NCBI GenBank assembly: GCA_019310195.1
Contig: JAFDET010000009.1
Location: 1 to 26,676, forward strand
Direction of reading: 5' to 3'
Source: Deltaproteobacteria bacterium
Lineage (GTDB): Bacteria > Myxococcota_A > UBA9160 > JAFDET01
DNA: 26,676 nt
Positions 1 to 7,258 of the stretch are shown piece by piece; position 1 is the first letter of the stretch; each line of letters opens with the position of its first letter. The position numbers were made by a program, and so were the translations under genes. The notes under the pieces are model-generated. The model was not told the DNA's origin and made no database searches. It was given only the letters and a program-made list of their open reading frames with translations.

Positions 1-47
1 GGCGTAGTCAGCGAGGCGGGATTCCAGAGATGACACGGCGATCACGA

Positions 48-53
48 TATCAT
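48..53 (+). promoter_or_regulatory. Possible -10 element for the CMD gene
   Basis: TATCAT matches five of six bases of the sigma70 -10 consensus. It lies 32 nt before the chosen ATG at 86, leaving a leader of roughly 25 nt. No convincing -35 hexamer is present at 16-18 nt spacing, so this is a weak call from sequence alone. Confidence 0.3.
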
Positions 54-85
54 TGCGACCGCCCCAGACAAGGAGAACCCACACG

Positions 86-421
86 ATGTCCGATTCCAAG
101 CGGCGAGAGCGAGGCCTAGCCAAGTTCAACGAGGTCTACTGTGGCGATCTGCCCGCCCCGCCGGCGGGAGCCATGGCGTTCTTCGACCTGATGCTGGAGC
201 AGCTCTTCGGCGAGGTCTGGACTCGACCGGCGCTCTCGCTGCGCGACCGGCGTCTGGTCACCATGGGGGTGATCGCCGCACTGGGCGAGCGGGAGCCCTT
301 TGCGATCCAGGTGCGCAGCGCGCTCAAGAACGGCGAGCTGTCGCCGGAGCAGCTGCGCGAGATCGTGATCCTGAACGAGGTGGAGAAGGTGATCGCCGAG
401 CAGGCGCGAGCGAGCGAGTGA
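86..421 (+). CDS. Carboxymuconolactone decarboxylase (CMD) family protein, apparently internally shortened
   Basis: A 111-residue protein of the CMD/AhpD-like fold, cytoplasmic, substrate unknown. The family signature is residues 51-67 (ALSLRDRRLVTMGVIAA) followed by an ALKNGELSPEQLREIVI segment. The start at 86 is chosen because AAGGAGA at 70-76 lies 9 nt upstream; an in-frame ATG at 53 has no ribosome binding site. Members I recall continue after LREIVI with a conserved block resembling HLxHYxGWPxA before LNxVxEKVIAE. Here LREIVI runs straight into LNEVEKVIAEQ, so about 13-15 residues seem to be missing in frame. That block packs in the helical core, so function is doubtful. Convergent with the broken sulfotransferase, 10 nt apart. 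Confidence 0.75.
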   Translation: MSDSKRRERGLAKFNEVYCGDLPAPPAGAMAFFDLMLEQLFGEVWTRPALSLRDRRLVTMGVIAALGEREPFAIQVRSALKNGELSPEQLREIVILNEVEKVIAEQARASE

Positions 422-422
422 C

Positions 423-459
423 GCGGCGCCCTCAATCCCGCGCCGGCCGCTGGCGCCGC
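423..459. repeat. Inverted repeat between convergent genes
   Basis: GCGGCGCC at 423-430 and GGCGCCGC at 452-459 are perfect 8-nt inverted arms around a 21-nt loop, at the meeting point of two convergent genes. No T-tract follows on either strand and one arm lies inside the sulfotransferase remnant. A role as a bidirectional terminator is only a possibility. Confidence 0.25.
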
Positions 460-966
460 AGGGCGGGCTCGACGATGGACGCCAGCTTCGCAGGTGTGGC
501 ATCGCGCCTCAGGAAGAGCAGCACGCGCTCGAGCTCGGGCACGGGGTCCGAGACCAGCCGGTCGTAGTCGACGCCCAGCCAGTCGCACTCGGGACGCGCC
601 TCCAGCAGCGTCTCCGCCGCGCGCAGCTGCCGCACCAGGCTGCGTCGGACGGCCGCGCGGTCCGGGTCCGGCGTCGCGCCGCGCCGCGCCAGCATGGCGT
701 CCTGAGAGCGCGCCACGGCGTCGGGATCGCGGCGCATCAGGACCACCCGGTAGCGCCGATCCGGGGGCAGGTGCCGCAGCAGCGGCAGGACCACCTTGAC
801 GGTGCGACCCGGGGCGTCGCGCAGCCTAGCCGTGGGGGTTGTGCTCGTCCGGCGGGCGGGTGTCGTCGCACAGGGGAGGGACGCCCGCGGCCTCGAGGAT
901 CCGCATCATCAGCGAGGTTCCCGAGCGCGGGGCGCCCGACACCACGATGACCGGCGCCTCCGACAT
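432..966 (-). pseudogene. Sulfotransferase family protein, broken by internal deletion and frameshift
   Basis: Reading from ATG at 966, the first 46 residues are a clear PAPS-dependent sulfotransferase N-terminus, with the 5'-phosphosulfate loop GAPRSGTSLMMRILEAAGVP and the segment PPDEHNPHG. The frame then hits TAG at 826-828. The family resumes in another frame from about 824 (LRDAPGRTVKVVLPLLRHLP, then YRVVLMRRDPDAVARSQ) and runs to TGA at 432-434. Relatives normally have a YYEFExVKxxxxDxxW-like segment between the two halves. It is absent here, so about 16 residues have been deleted together with a shift of frame. The halves are otherwise well preserved, so this is either a recent lesion or an assembly error. 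The short ORF starting at 794 should not be taken as a separate gene. Confidence 0.75.
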
Positions 967-974
967 GGCCAGAG

Positions 975-993
975 CCTGGCGTCCCCTGCCAGG
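975..993. repeat. Small hairpin upstream of the sulfotransferase
   Basis: CCTGGC at 975-980 and GCCAGG at 988-993 form a perfect 6-bp stem with a 7-nt loop, just upstream of the sulfotransferase start and downstream of the Crp/Fnr gene. No T-tract follows, so a terminator role is unproven. The rest of the 110-nt gap (967-1076) shows no other clear signal. Confidence 0.25.
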
Positions 994-1076
994 CGGGGCA
1001 ACTCAGCGCACGGCCTGGGTCATGCGCGTGATCCGGGCGGCCTGGGCGGGTCAGCCGCTTGGACGTCCCGGCGAGC

Positions 1077-1748
1077 TCAACCCAGTTCGACCCGAGGCCG
1101 TGTGGCCCGCCGCAGCTCATTGGTCTTGACGATCACCAGGCGGCGGCCCTCCCGCGCGATCAGCCCGGATTCTTCCAGGCTGCGCAGGCTCTCGTTGACT
1201 GTCTGACGGGTCGAGCCCACCAGGGTTGCCAACTCGGCCTGGGTGAACTCCACCTCCAGCTCGCGGCCGCCGTTGGCCTGCTTGCCGAAGTCCTGGGCCA
1301 GCTCCAGCAGGATATGGGCGACCCGCGCTCGCACGTCGCGGAAGACCAGGTTCTCGACCCGACTCTCGATGCGCTTCAGGCGCTGGCCGATCTGCCGGGT
1401 GATCTCGATCGCCACGCCGGGCTTCGACTCCATGAGCGTCTGGAACACCCCGACCGGGATCTTCCACACGTGCGAGTGCTTCACCGTGCCCGCGAAGCTC
1501 TCCCGAGGGAAGTCGCCGAACGCCGGCAGCTCTCCGAAGACCTCGCCCGGCGCCACGTAGCCGAAGGTCGTCTCGGCGCCGTCCTTGGACAGGCGGTAGA
1601 TGCGTACGATCCCCTGCTCCAGCAGGTAGACCGAGTGGGGATGCGACTCAGGCGTGAAGATGGTCGCGCCGGCTTCGTACTCGCCATGCGTGGAGTGACT
1701 GCGAAGGGCCTCCACCTGCTCTTCGGGGAGCGCTTGCAGCCAGTTCAC
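1077..1748 (-). CDS. Crp/Fnr family transcriptional regulator
   Basis: A 223-residue DNA-binding regulator with a cyclic-nucleotide-binding-like beta roll at residues 20-110 (GELPAFGDFPRESFAGTV is the effector-pocket region), a long dimerisation helix around 112-137 and a winged helix at 165-205. The recognition helix is near STRQTVNESLRSL. It has no N-terminal cysteine cluster, so it is not an oxygen-sensing FNR of the E. coli type; the effector is unknown. The GTG start at 1748 lacks a good Shine-Dalgarno. The same frame extends upstream as LNDVWHLGT, which resembles the usual N-terminus of the family, so a CTG start at 1775 is possible. It lies 135 nt downstream of the Rnf/PFOR operon on the same strand, which makes it a candidate regulator of that operon. 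Confidence 0.85.
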   Translation of the reverse strand: MNWLQALPEEQVEALRSHSTHGEYEAGATIFTPESHPHSVYLLEQGIVRIYRLSKDGAETTFGYVAPGEVFGELPAFGDFPRESFAGTVKHSHVWKIPVGVFQTLMESKPGVAIEITRQIGQRLKRIESRVENLVFRDVRARVAHILLELAQDFGKQANGGRELEVEFTQAELATLVGSTRQTVNESLRSLEESGLIAREGRRLVIVKTNELRRATRPRVELG

Positions 1749-1883
1749 GGTGCCCAGATGCCAGACGTCGTTCAGCGTAGTGTCCTCATCTGCGAACAGC
1801 CCAGGAGCAGAACCTCATCTCCCCAGCCGGGGATCTTGTGACGATACCACTTGCCCACCCGTTCGACGAAAACCGCGTACGCC
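1749..1883. other. Intergenic gap between the Rnf/PFOR operon and the Crp/Fnr gene
   Basis: This 135-nt gap holds a short hairpin (TCCCC 1820-1824 / GGGGA 1829-1833, 4-nt loop) with no T-tract. It may hold the true N-terminal codons of the regulator (down to about 1775). I find no FNR box (TTGAT-N4-ATCAA) or CRP box. Whether the regulator has its own promoter or is read from the operon cannot be decided from sequence. Confidence 0.4.
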
Positions 1884-2759
1884 TCAGTAGACCAGCTCGA
1901 CCCAGCGGCGGCCGGCCATCAGCTCCGCCTTGCGCCGCTGCCATTTCTCCTCGGAGCCCGCCAGCCCACTGAACACAGTGTCCAGCTCCTCGAGCATCGG
2001 CTCCAGACCGGCCACGTAGACGTAGGTCTTCGCTCCCCCCAGCATCTCCCAGAGCTCCGCGGCCCGATCCTGGATGGCCTGGTCCCACGCGATCGACTCG
2101 TTCCAGGCCGGGCGCGGGCTCAGCGCCTTGAATGCCTCGAAGGTCTCCTGGTCGTAGTACTGGGCAAAGTCGTCCCGCTCGTCGTTCATGTAGAGCATCT
2201 CCAGGCCACTGCGTGCGCCGTAGAAGAGCCAGATCCGGCCCTCCCAGTCTGCGACGTCCCGGTAGATGTGCTTGACCAGGGCCCGGAACGGCGCGATCCC
2301 GGTTCCGCTGCCGATCAGCAGCAGGTTGGCGTCCCGCTCGTCGGGCACCTCGAAGGGCAGCCCGAAGGGACCCGTGATGGTGATCTCGTCGGGCGGCCGC
2401 CGATCGCACAGGTAGTTGGACGCAATTCCCTTGAACTCCTCGCCGCTGTACTCGTCGATGTAGCTGCAGCGGCGCACGCAGATCTTGATGCGCGGCAGGC
2501 CGGACGCGCCGCGCTCGGGGAGATCGGCAACGCTGTACAGGCGGAAGTGATGGGCGTGACCGAAGCCCGGCGCCGCCGGCGCCATCACACCGATGCACTG
2601 GCCGAGCTCGAACGAGAAGTCGGGGCGCTCCACGTCCAGCACCAGCTCGCGAACCTCCACCTCCGCGGCATTCGACGTGATCCGCTCGCTGGAGATCAGT
2701 TTCGCCTGGTGGCGCGCACCGGTCTGATACTCCTCCAGGTGTACGATCGCGTCGCTCAT
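1884..2759 (-). CDS. Plant-type ferredoxin:NAD(P)+ reductase (FNR)
   Basis: A 291-residue cytoplasmic flavoenzyme expected to move electrons between reduced ferredoxin and NAD(P)+. The plant-type signature is strong: FAD motif RLYS at 73-76, then KGIASNYLCD (compare KGVCSNFLCD of chloroplast FNR), ITGPFG, nucleotide motif GSGTGIAPFRAL, YVYVAGLEPM, and a C-terminal tyrosine (WVELVY) as in leaf-type FNRs. The start is set by GAGGAGA just upstream. Its ATG overlaps the stop of the preceding small gene by 4 nt (ATGA), so it is the last gene of the Rnf/PFOR operon. The Ser-Arg region that helps recognise the NADP 2'-phosphate is not clearly conserved, so NADP specificity is inferred. In context it would turn PFOR-reduced ferredoxin into NADPH. 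Confidence 0.88.
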   Translation of the reverse strand: MSDAIVHLEEYQTGARHQAKLISSERITSNAAEVEVRELVLDVERPDFSFELGQCIGVMAPAAPGFGHAHHFRLYSVADLPERGASGLPRIKICVRRCSYIDEYSGEEFKGIASNYLCDRRPPDEITITGPFGLPFEVPDERDANLLLIGSGTGIAPFRALVKHIYRDVADWEGRIWLFYGARSGLEMLYMNDERDDFAQYYDQETFEAFKALSPRPAWNESIAWDQAIQDRAAELWEMLGGAKTYVYVAGLEPMLEELDTVFSGLAGSEEKWQRRKAELMAGRRWVELVY

Positions 2760-2968
2760 CGGATCTCCTCTCCGGCCCGCCGGGCCGTCTCGTCGGGGGT
2801 TGCGCAGCGGTCGCGCGAGGCGCATCCGCCGCAGCCCATGCGCTCCGCCAGGACGTCCGGATCGGCCGAGCCCTCCGGGAAGGTACGGCGCCAGGCCTGC
2901 TGGACGGCCAACCAGGCCGCCAGCAGGACCGCCATTCCGATCAGGCCGACCACGTAGTGGGTCAGCAT
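2756..2968 (-). CDS. Small single-TM cysteine-rich protein, NqrM-like
   Basis: A 70-residue protein with one N-terminal membrane helix (about residues 5-23) and a C-terminal tail bearing three cysteines (C46, C49, C55) in MGCGGCASRDRC. Layout and motif recall NqrM (DUF539), the small membrane protein needed to install the iron centre between NqrD and NqrE. NqrM has one TM helix, then SCGG and a few further cysteines. RnfA and RnfE are the homologues of NqrE and NqrD and use similar cysteines. Placed 4 nt after rnfA, it is a good candidate for an Rnf iron-centre maturation factor. The ATG at 2968 is chosen for its GGGAGG upstream and because the TM starts at once. The homology is weak and the function is inferred. 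Confidence 0.7.
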   Translation of the reverse strand: MLTHYVVGLIGMAVLLAAWLAVQQAWRRTFPEGSADPDVLAERMGCGGCASRDRCATPDETARRAGEEIR

Positions 2969-2972
2969 CGCC

Positions 2973-3554
2973 TCATCCTCCCAGGCCCGCGAAGCCCATG
3001 AACGCAATGGACAGGATACCGGCCAGAACCAGGGACAGCGCGGTGCCCTGCACCACGTCGGGAACCTCCGCCAGCTCGAGCTTCTCGCGCAGGCCCGCCA
3101 TCAGCACCAGCGCCAAGGTGAAGCCGGCGCCTGCGCCCAGGGCGTAGACCAGGCACTGGGCGAAGTCGTAGCCCTTGTTGGTCTGGAACAGGGCCAGCCC
3201 CAGGATGGCGCAGTTGGTGGTAATGAGGGGAAGGAAGATGCCCAGGGCGCGGAAGAGCGCGGGGCTCACCTTCTTGATGAACATCTCGACCAGCTGCACC
3301 GTGGAGGCGATGACGGCGATGAAGGAGATCAAGCGCAGGTACGGCGCGTCGATGGCCGTGAGCAGCTGCTGGATTCCGAAGGCGCACACCGAGCTCACCA
3401 GCATGACGAAGGTCACCGCTCCGCCCATGCGGGTAGCCGTAGCCAGCTTCCCCGAGACCCCCAGGAATGGACACAGACCCAGGAAGTAGGCCAACACGAA
3501 GTTGTTGATCAGGCACGCGTTGACGAAGATCGACCAGAGCGGGGCGTCGCTCAT
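2973..3554 (-). CDS. rnfA: Rnf complex subunit RnfA
   Basis: A 193-residue, six-TM integral membrane subunit of the Rnf ferredoxin:NAD+ oxidoreductase, the family's usual length. Together with RnfE it forms the membrane core that binds an Fe-S/Fe centre. Conserved ligand cysteines are visible at C28 (AYFLGLCPFLGV) and C115 (ITTNCAILGLAL). Other family motifs are NNFVLAYFLGLCP near the N-terminus and REKLELAEVP near the C-terminus. The ATG overlaps the rnfE stop by 4 nt (ATGA). A 4-nt gap separates it from the NqrM-like gene. No sign of decay. Confidence 0.95.
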   Translation of the reverse strand: MSDAPLWSIFVNACLINNFVLAYFLGLCPFLGVSGKLATATRMGGAVTFVMLVSSVCAFGIQQLLTAIDAPYLRLISFIAVIASTVQLVEMFIKKVSPALFRALGIFLPLITTNCAILGLALFQTNKGYDFAQCLVYALGAGAGFTLALVLMAGLREKLELAEVPDVVQGTALSLVLAGILSIAFMGFAGLGG

Positions 3555-4198
3555 CGAAGCGCCTCCGCATCCAGGGCCGCGGCGCGCTCCCGCCGCTGCG
3601 TCCGGACGTTGAACACCAACAGCCACCCCGCCAGGGTAAAGAAGCCGCCGCTGGGCAGGATCATCACGATCCAGGGCTGGAAGTTCTCGTGGAACAGGGG
3701 GAAGCCGAAGAAGGTCCCGCTGCCGAGTATCTCCCGAACCGCCCCCAGCGCAAACAGCGCCACCGTAAAGCCCAGCCCCATGCCAAGAGCGTCCATCGTG
3801 GAGCGCCCGAGGCCGTTCTTGGAGGCGAAGGCCTCGGCACGGCCGAGGATCAGGCAGTTCACGACGATCAGCGAGATGAATGCGCCGAGAGCCTTGTGAA
3901 GCTCCAGGCTGACGGCCTGGATCGCATAGTCCACGACCGTCACGAACGTGGCGATCACCAGGATGTAGGTGGCAATCCGCACCTGCTTGGGAATGAAATG
4001 GCGCAGCGAGGACACCACCGCGTTCGACATGAGGAGCACGAAGCTCGTGGCCAGGCCCATGGCCAGCGCGTTGCGCGCGGTGTTGGAGACCGCCAGCGCC
4101 GGGCACATGCCCAGGACCTGGACGAAGACGGGATTGTCCCTCCAGAGTCCCTTGATGAACTCGTCGGTCGTGGGTGTCTGCGGCAGCGGACCCGACAT
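3551..4198 (-). CDS. rnfE: Rnf complex subunit RnfE
   Basis: A 215-residue six-TM membrane subunit homologous to RnfA and NqrD. It pairs with RnfA to hold the intramembrane iron centre; ligand cysteines are C32 (LGMCPALAVSNT) and C115 (VVNCLILGRAEAFA). The N-terminal FIKGLWRDNPVFVQVLG and the later REILGSGTFFG are typical of RnfE. It starts 3 nt after the rnfG stop and overlaps rnfA by 4 nt, so it is part of a tightly coupled operon. The C-terminal tail is basic and likely cytoplasmic. Confidence 0.95.
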   Translation of the reverse strand: MSGPLPQTPTTDEFIKGLWRDNPVFVQVLGMCPALAVSNTARNALAMGLATSFVLLMSNAVVSSLRHFIPKQVRIATYILVIATFVTVVDYAIQAVSLELHKALGAFISLIVVNCLILGRAEAFASKNGLGRSTMDALGMGLGFTVALFALGAVREILGSGTFFGFPLFHENFQPWIVMILPSGGFFTLAGWLLVFNVRTQRRERAAALDAEALR

Positions 4199-4201
4199 CG
4201 G

Positions 4202-4888
4202 CTAGGGCGCCTCCCGGAAGTCGTCCAGGCTCCGGCGGATACGCGGGATCCACCAGGCCGTGCTGTTGCGCAGGATCGCGGCGATGGCCACCGACGAGAT
4301 CGTGGCGCCGGTGATGCCGTCCACCTGCCAGGGGTGCTGCTTCTGCCCGTGCTTGACCGATTCGACGGGGTGCAGCGGAGCCGCACCCGCCTCGTCCAGG
4401 GACACGTCGAGATGCTCGAAGTTGGCGAGGAATGCGGGGTCCGTCTCGATCCGGTCTCCCAGCCCCGGCGTCTCGCGGCTCTCGAGGACCTGGAACCCGA
4501 TGACCGCGTCCCGTTCGAACGCGTACCCGTAGAGCACACGGATCGCGTCCTGGTAGCCCATGCCCTCGGCCTCGACGGCCAGGCCCACCAGCCGCCCGCC
4601 CTCGTCGTAGCCCGCGTGCACCAGACGCGAGCCGGCCGGAGCCTCGCCCTCCACGGCTTCGAAGCGATCTCCGGGTGCGACGCGAAAGCTGCGGCTGGAG
4701 CGCGCCTCCGGAAGCACGTGGAAGATCGCCGCCCGGAGCGCCTCGGCCCGGTTGCGCGCAATGACCGGTGCCGTGAACTGGTACACGCTGACGATGAGCA
4801 CGGCGCAGACCAGGCCCACGCCCACCATCGCGCGGTACATGTGCCAGACGCTGGGCGGAGCGCCCGCCGCGACGGGAGGCCCGTTCAT
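4202..4888 (-). CDS. rnfG: Rnf complex flavoprotein subunit RnfG
   Basis: A 228-residue subunit with a short cytoplasmic N-terminus, one TM helix (about residues 20-39) and a periplasmic FMN_bind domain. It carries covalently bound FMN; the flavinylation site is the TGAT motif in DGITGATISS, with Thr196 as predicted attachment residue. The motif ESRETPGLGDRI is also characteristic. Start ATG at 4888 has AAGGAG 7 nt upstream and overlaps the rnfD stop by 4 nt. FMN attachment requires an exported ApbE, encoded as the first gene of the same operon. Confidence 0.95.
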   Translation of the reverse strand: MNGPPVAAGAPPSVWHMYRAMVGVGLVCAVLIVSVYQFTAPVIARNRAEALRAAIFHVLPEARSSRSFRVAPGDRFEAVEGEAPAGSRLVHAGYDEGGRLVGLAVEAEGMGYQDAIRVLYGYAFERDAVIGFQVLESRETPGLGDRIETDPAFLANFEHLDVSLDEAGAAPLHPVESVKHGQKQHPWQVDGITGATISSVAIAAILRNSTAWWIPRIRRSLDDFREAP

Positions 4889-5910
4889 CGGGGCTCCTTG
4901 CGCGGCGACGCGCCGTAGGGCACGGGCTGGATCCAGCGGTCGATGTGTGGGGTGACGGCGTTGCCGAGGAGGATCGCGTACATCACACCCTCGGGCATAC
5001 CTCCCCACGTCCGGATCACCACGACCAGGACGCCGATCAGCGCTCCGTACGCCAGGCAACCGGCCGACGTCATGGGAGAGCCGACCATGTCGCTGGCCAT
5101 GAAGACGGCCCCCAACATGAGTCCGCCGGAGAAGAGCATGAAGCCGGGAGAAGCGTAGGTCTGCGGGTCCAGCGCGTGGAGCGCGCCGCTGAGCACAATC
5201 ACCGCGGCGAAGATGCCGGCCGGGATGCGCCAGTTCATCATGTTGCGCCCCACCAGGTAGGCGCCACCCATCAGGATCAAGAGCGCGCAGGTCTCCCCCG
5301 TCGAGCCCCCCACGAAGCCCAGCGCCAGCTCGCCAACCTCGCTGGCCTGCCGGTCGAACTTCCACAGCGCCAGCGGCGTCGCCGAGGTGACTGCGTCGTA
5401 GAGGGGGCGGCTGAAGGGAAGCGTCAGCGTGGAGGAGCCCAGCCCGCTGAAGCGGCCGGCCCCGAACCCAGGCGACCAGGTGGTCAGGGCCACCGGGAAG
5501 GCCGCCTGCAGGAAGGCCCGCCCGACCAACGCGGGGTTGAAGGCGTTGAAGCCCAGGCCGCCGAAGAGCGTCTTCCCCAGCGCCACCGCGACGACGCCGC
5601 CCACCGCCACCATCCAGAGCGGCAGCCCCGGCGGCAGGGTCAGCCCGTAGAGCAGGCCCGTGATCGCCACGGACCAGTCTCCCAGGGTGGACGCGCGGCC
5701 CCCGAGGCGGCCGATCCCCCACTCGGTCACGAGGCACGAGGCGACCGCCACGCCCAGCACCAGGAGCGCGCTCAGTCCGAAGGCGTACACGGCGAAGGCG
5801 GTGACGGGCAGCAGCGCCAGCACCACGTTGAACATGATCACGTCCACGCTGTGCCCGCTCAGGATGTGGGGCGAGGTGCGGATCTCGAGGGTTTTGCCCA
5901 CGTCCGTCAT
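4885..5910 (-). CDS. rnfD: Rnf complex flavoprotein subunit RnfD
   Basis: A 341-residue polytopic membrane subunit, NqrB homologue, that carries covalent FMN and is thought to take part in ion translocation. Visible motifs are the N-terminal SPHI, the glycine-rich GKTLFGGLGFNAFNPALVGRA segment region near 112-132, and the flavinylation motif VTSATPL with Thr178 as predicted FMN-linked residue. Length is typical. Its start overlaps the rnfC stop by one base (TGATG), and its stop overlaps the rnfG start by 4 nt, so translation is probably coupled. Whether Na+ or H+ is moved cannot be told from the sequence. Confidence 0.95.
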   Translation of the reverse strand: MTDVGKTLEIRTSPHILSGHSVDVIMFNVVLALLPVTAFAVYAFGLSALLVLGVAVASCLVTEWGIGRLGGRASTLGDWSVAITGLLYGLTLPPGLPLWMVAVGGVVAVALGKTLFGGLGFNAFNPALVGRAFLQAAFPVALTTWSPGFGAGRFSGLGSSTLTLPFSRPLYDAVTSATPLALWKFDRQASEVGELALGFVGGSTGETCALLILMGGAYLVGRNMMNWRIPAGIFAAVIVLSGALHALDPQTYASPGFMLFSGGLMLGAVFMASDMVGSPMTSAGCLAYGALIGVLVVVIRTWGGMPEGVMYAILLGNAVTPHIDRWIQPVPYGASPRKEPR

Positions 5911-7244
5911 CAGGCGGCCCCGGCCTTGCGAACCGCCGCCTTGGCCATGCGGAACTGCTGCACCAGAGGGATGTGGGAAGGGCACACGTAGGAACACGAG
6001 CCGCACTCGAAGCAGTCCATCAGGTGGAACTCGTCCGCCATGCGCCCGTACTCTTCTCCCCGCGTCAGCGCGGTCAGCTGGCACGGGTTGAGCAGCACGG
6101 GGCAGGCATCCACGCAGTAGCCGCAGCGAATGCACGGATGAACCCGGCGGTGGGTGAGCTCGGCCCCGTCGGCATCGAAGGCAACGACGCCCGAGGTCCC
6201 CTTGGTGATGGGAATGTCCAGGTTCGAGGCCGCCGCGCCCATCATCGGGCCGCCCAGGAACACGCGGGCCACGTCCTCCTCCACGCCCACCTCGGCGAGC
6301 AGGAAACGCAGCGGGGTCCCGATCGGAATCCGATAGTTCCCCTTGTGCTTCACCGCCGGTCCGCTGACGGTGATCACCCGCTCCTGGATGCCCCGGCCGT
6401 GAGGCAGCAGGCGGCCGATCTCCGCCGTGGTGGCCACGTTGACGCACAGCGCGTGCACGTCCAGGGGAAGCCCGCCCGAAGGCACCTCGCGCCGCAGCAA
6501 TGCCGAGACCAGCATCTTCTCGGCGCCCTGCGGGTACTTGACCTGGAGCACCTCAACGGAAGCCGGCAGGTCGTCGGGGAGACCGGCGCGCAGGTGTTCG
6601 GCCGCGTCGAGCTTGTTCGCCTCGACGGCGATGACGGCGCGCTGTGCGCCGCAGGCACGCAGCAGGTAGCGGATGCCCATGAAGACGTCGTCGCGCTGCT
6701 CCAGCATCACCCGATGATCGGTAGTCAGGTAGGGCTCGCACTCGGCGCCGTTGATGATGAGCGCGTCCACGCTGCGGCCCTCCGGAATCCGCAGCTTGGC
6801 GTGGGTGGGGAAGGCCGCGCCACCCAGGCCCACCACACCCGCCGCCTGGATCGCCTCGATGATCTCGGCGGGGCCGGCCGTGTCCACCGGGCACGGCGTC
6901 CCCTCCAGCACCTCCTGGGTCGAGCCGGGTTGGGGCTCGATGAAAACGGCCGGAACCATCCGCCCGGTGATGCTGGGCGTGAGCCCGATGCTGCGTACGG
7001 TTCCCGAGGCCGGCGCGTGCATCGCCACGGACATGAAGCCGTCGGGGCGCGCCAGGCGCTCGCCGCGAGCCACCTTCTGCCCCTCGCGCACCACCGGCAC
7101 GGAAGGCTTGCCCAGGTGCTGGACCAACGGGACGATGAGCAGGGGCGCGAACGGAAACTGCCGGATCGGCAGCCCCGCCGTCTCGTCCTTCGACCCGGGC
7201 GGGTGGATGCCGTTCCGGAACGTCTTGAGCCCGAGCAGTCTCAT
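5910..7244 (-). CDS. rnfC: Rnf complex NADH-binding iron-sulfur subunit RnfC
   Basis: A 444-residue peripheral cytoplasmic subunit that exchanges electrons with NAD+. From the N-terminus it shows a barrel-sandwich region (residues 45-100), an NuoF-like nucleotide/FMN-binding domain (GLGGAAFPTHAK at 139-150, INGAECEPYLTTD) and a C-terminal 2[4Fe-4S] ferredoxin domain with clusters beginning at C371 (CIRCGYCVDACP) and C411 (CFECGSCSYVCP). It is the short RnfC form, without the long alanine-rich tail found in enterics. It begins 14 nt after the PFOR stop and ends inside the rnfD start codon. The PFOR directly upstream separates it from rnfB, which is unusual. Confidence 0.95.
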   Translation of the reverse strand: MRLLGLKTFRNGIHPPGSKDETAGLPIRQFPFAPLLIVPLVQHLGKPSVPVVREGQKVARGERLARPDGFMSVAMHAPASGTVRSIGLTPSITGRMVPAVFIEPQPGSTQEVLEGTPCPVDTAGPAEIIEAIQAAGVVGLGGAAFPTHAKLRIPEGRSVDALIINGAECEPYLTTDHRVMLEQRDDVFMGIRYLLRACGAQRAVIAVEANKLDAAEHLRAGLPDDLPASVEVLQVKYPQGAEKMLVSALLRREVPSGGLPLDVHALCVNVATTAEIGRLLPHGRGIQERVITVSGPAVKHKGNYRIPIGTPLRFLLAEVGVEEDVARVFLGGPMMGAAASNLDIPITKGTSGVVAFDADGAELTHRRVHPCIRCGYCVDACPVLLNPCQLTALTRGEEYGRMADEFHLMDCFECGSCSYVCPSHIPLVQQFRMAKAAVRKAGAA

Positions 7245-7258
7245 CCGGGATGGCCGGT

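Noticed and set aside
1820..1833. Rho-independent terminator after the Rnf/PFOR operon
   Set aside because: The hairpin has only a 5-bp stem and no T-tract on either strand.
1786..1883. Possible small coding stretch (frame containing VGKWYRHKIPGWGDEV) in the gap before the Crp/Fnr gene
   Set aside because: It looks weakly protein-like but has no supported start or ribosome binding site, and all three frames are open over much of the gap. Kept as intergenic.
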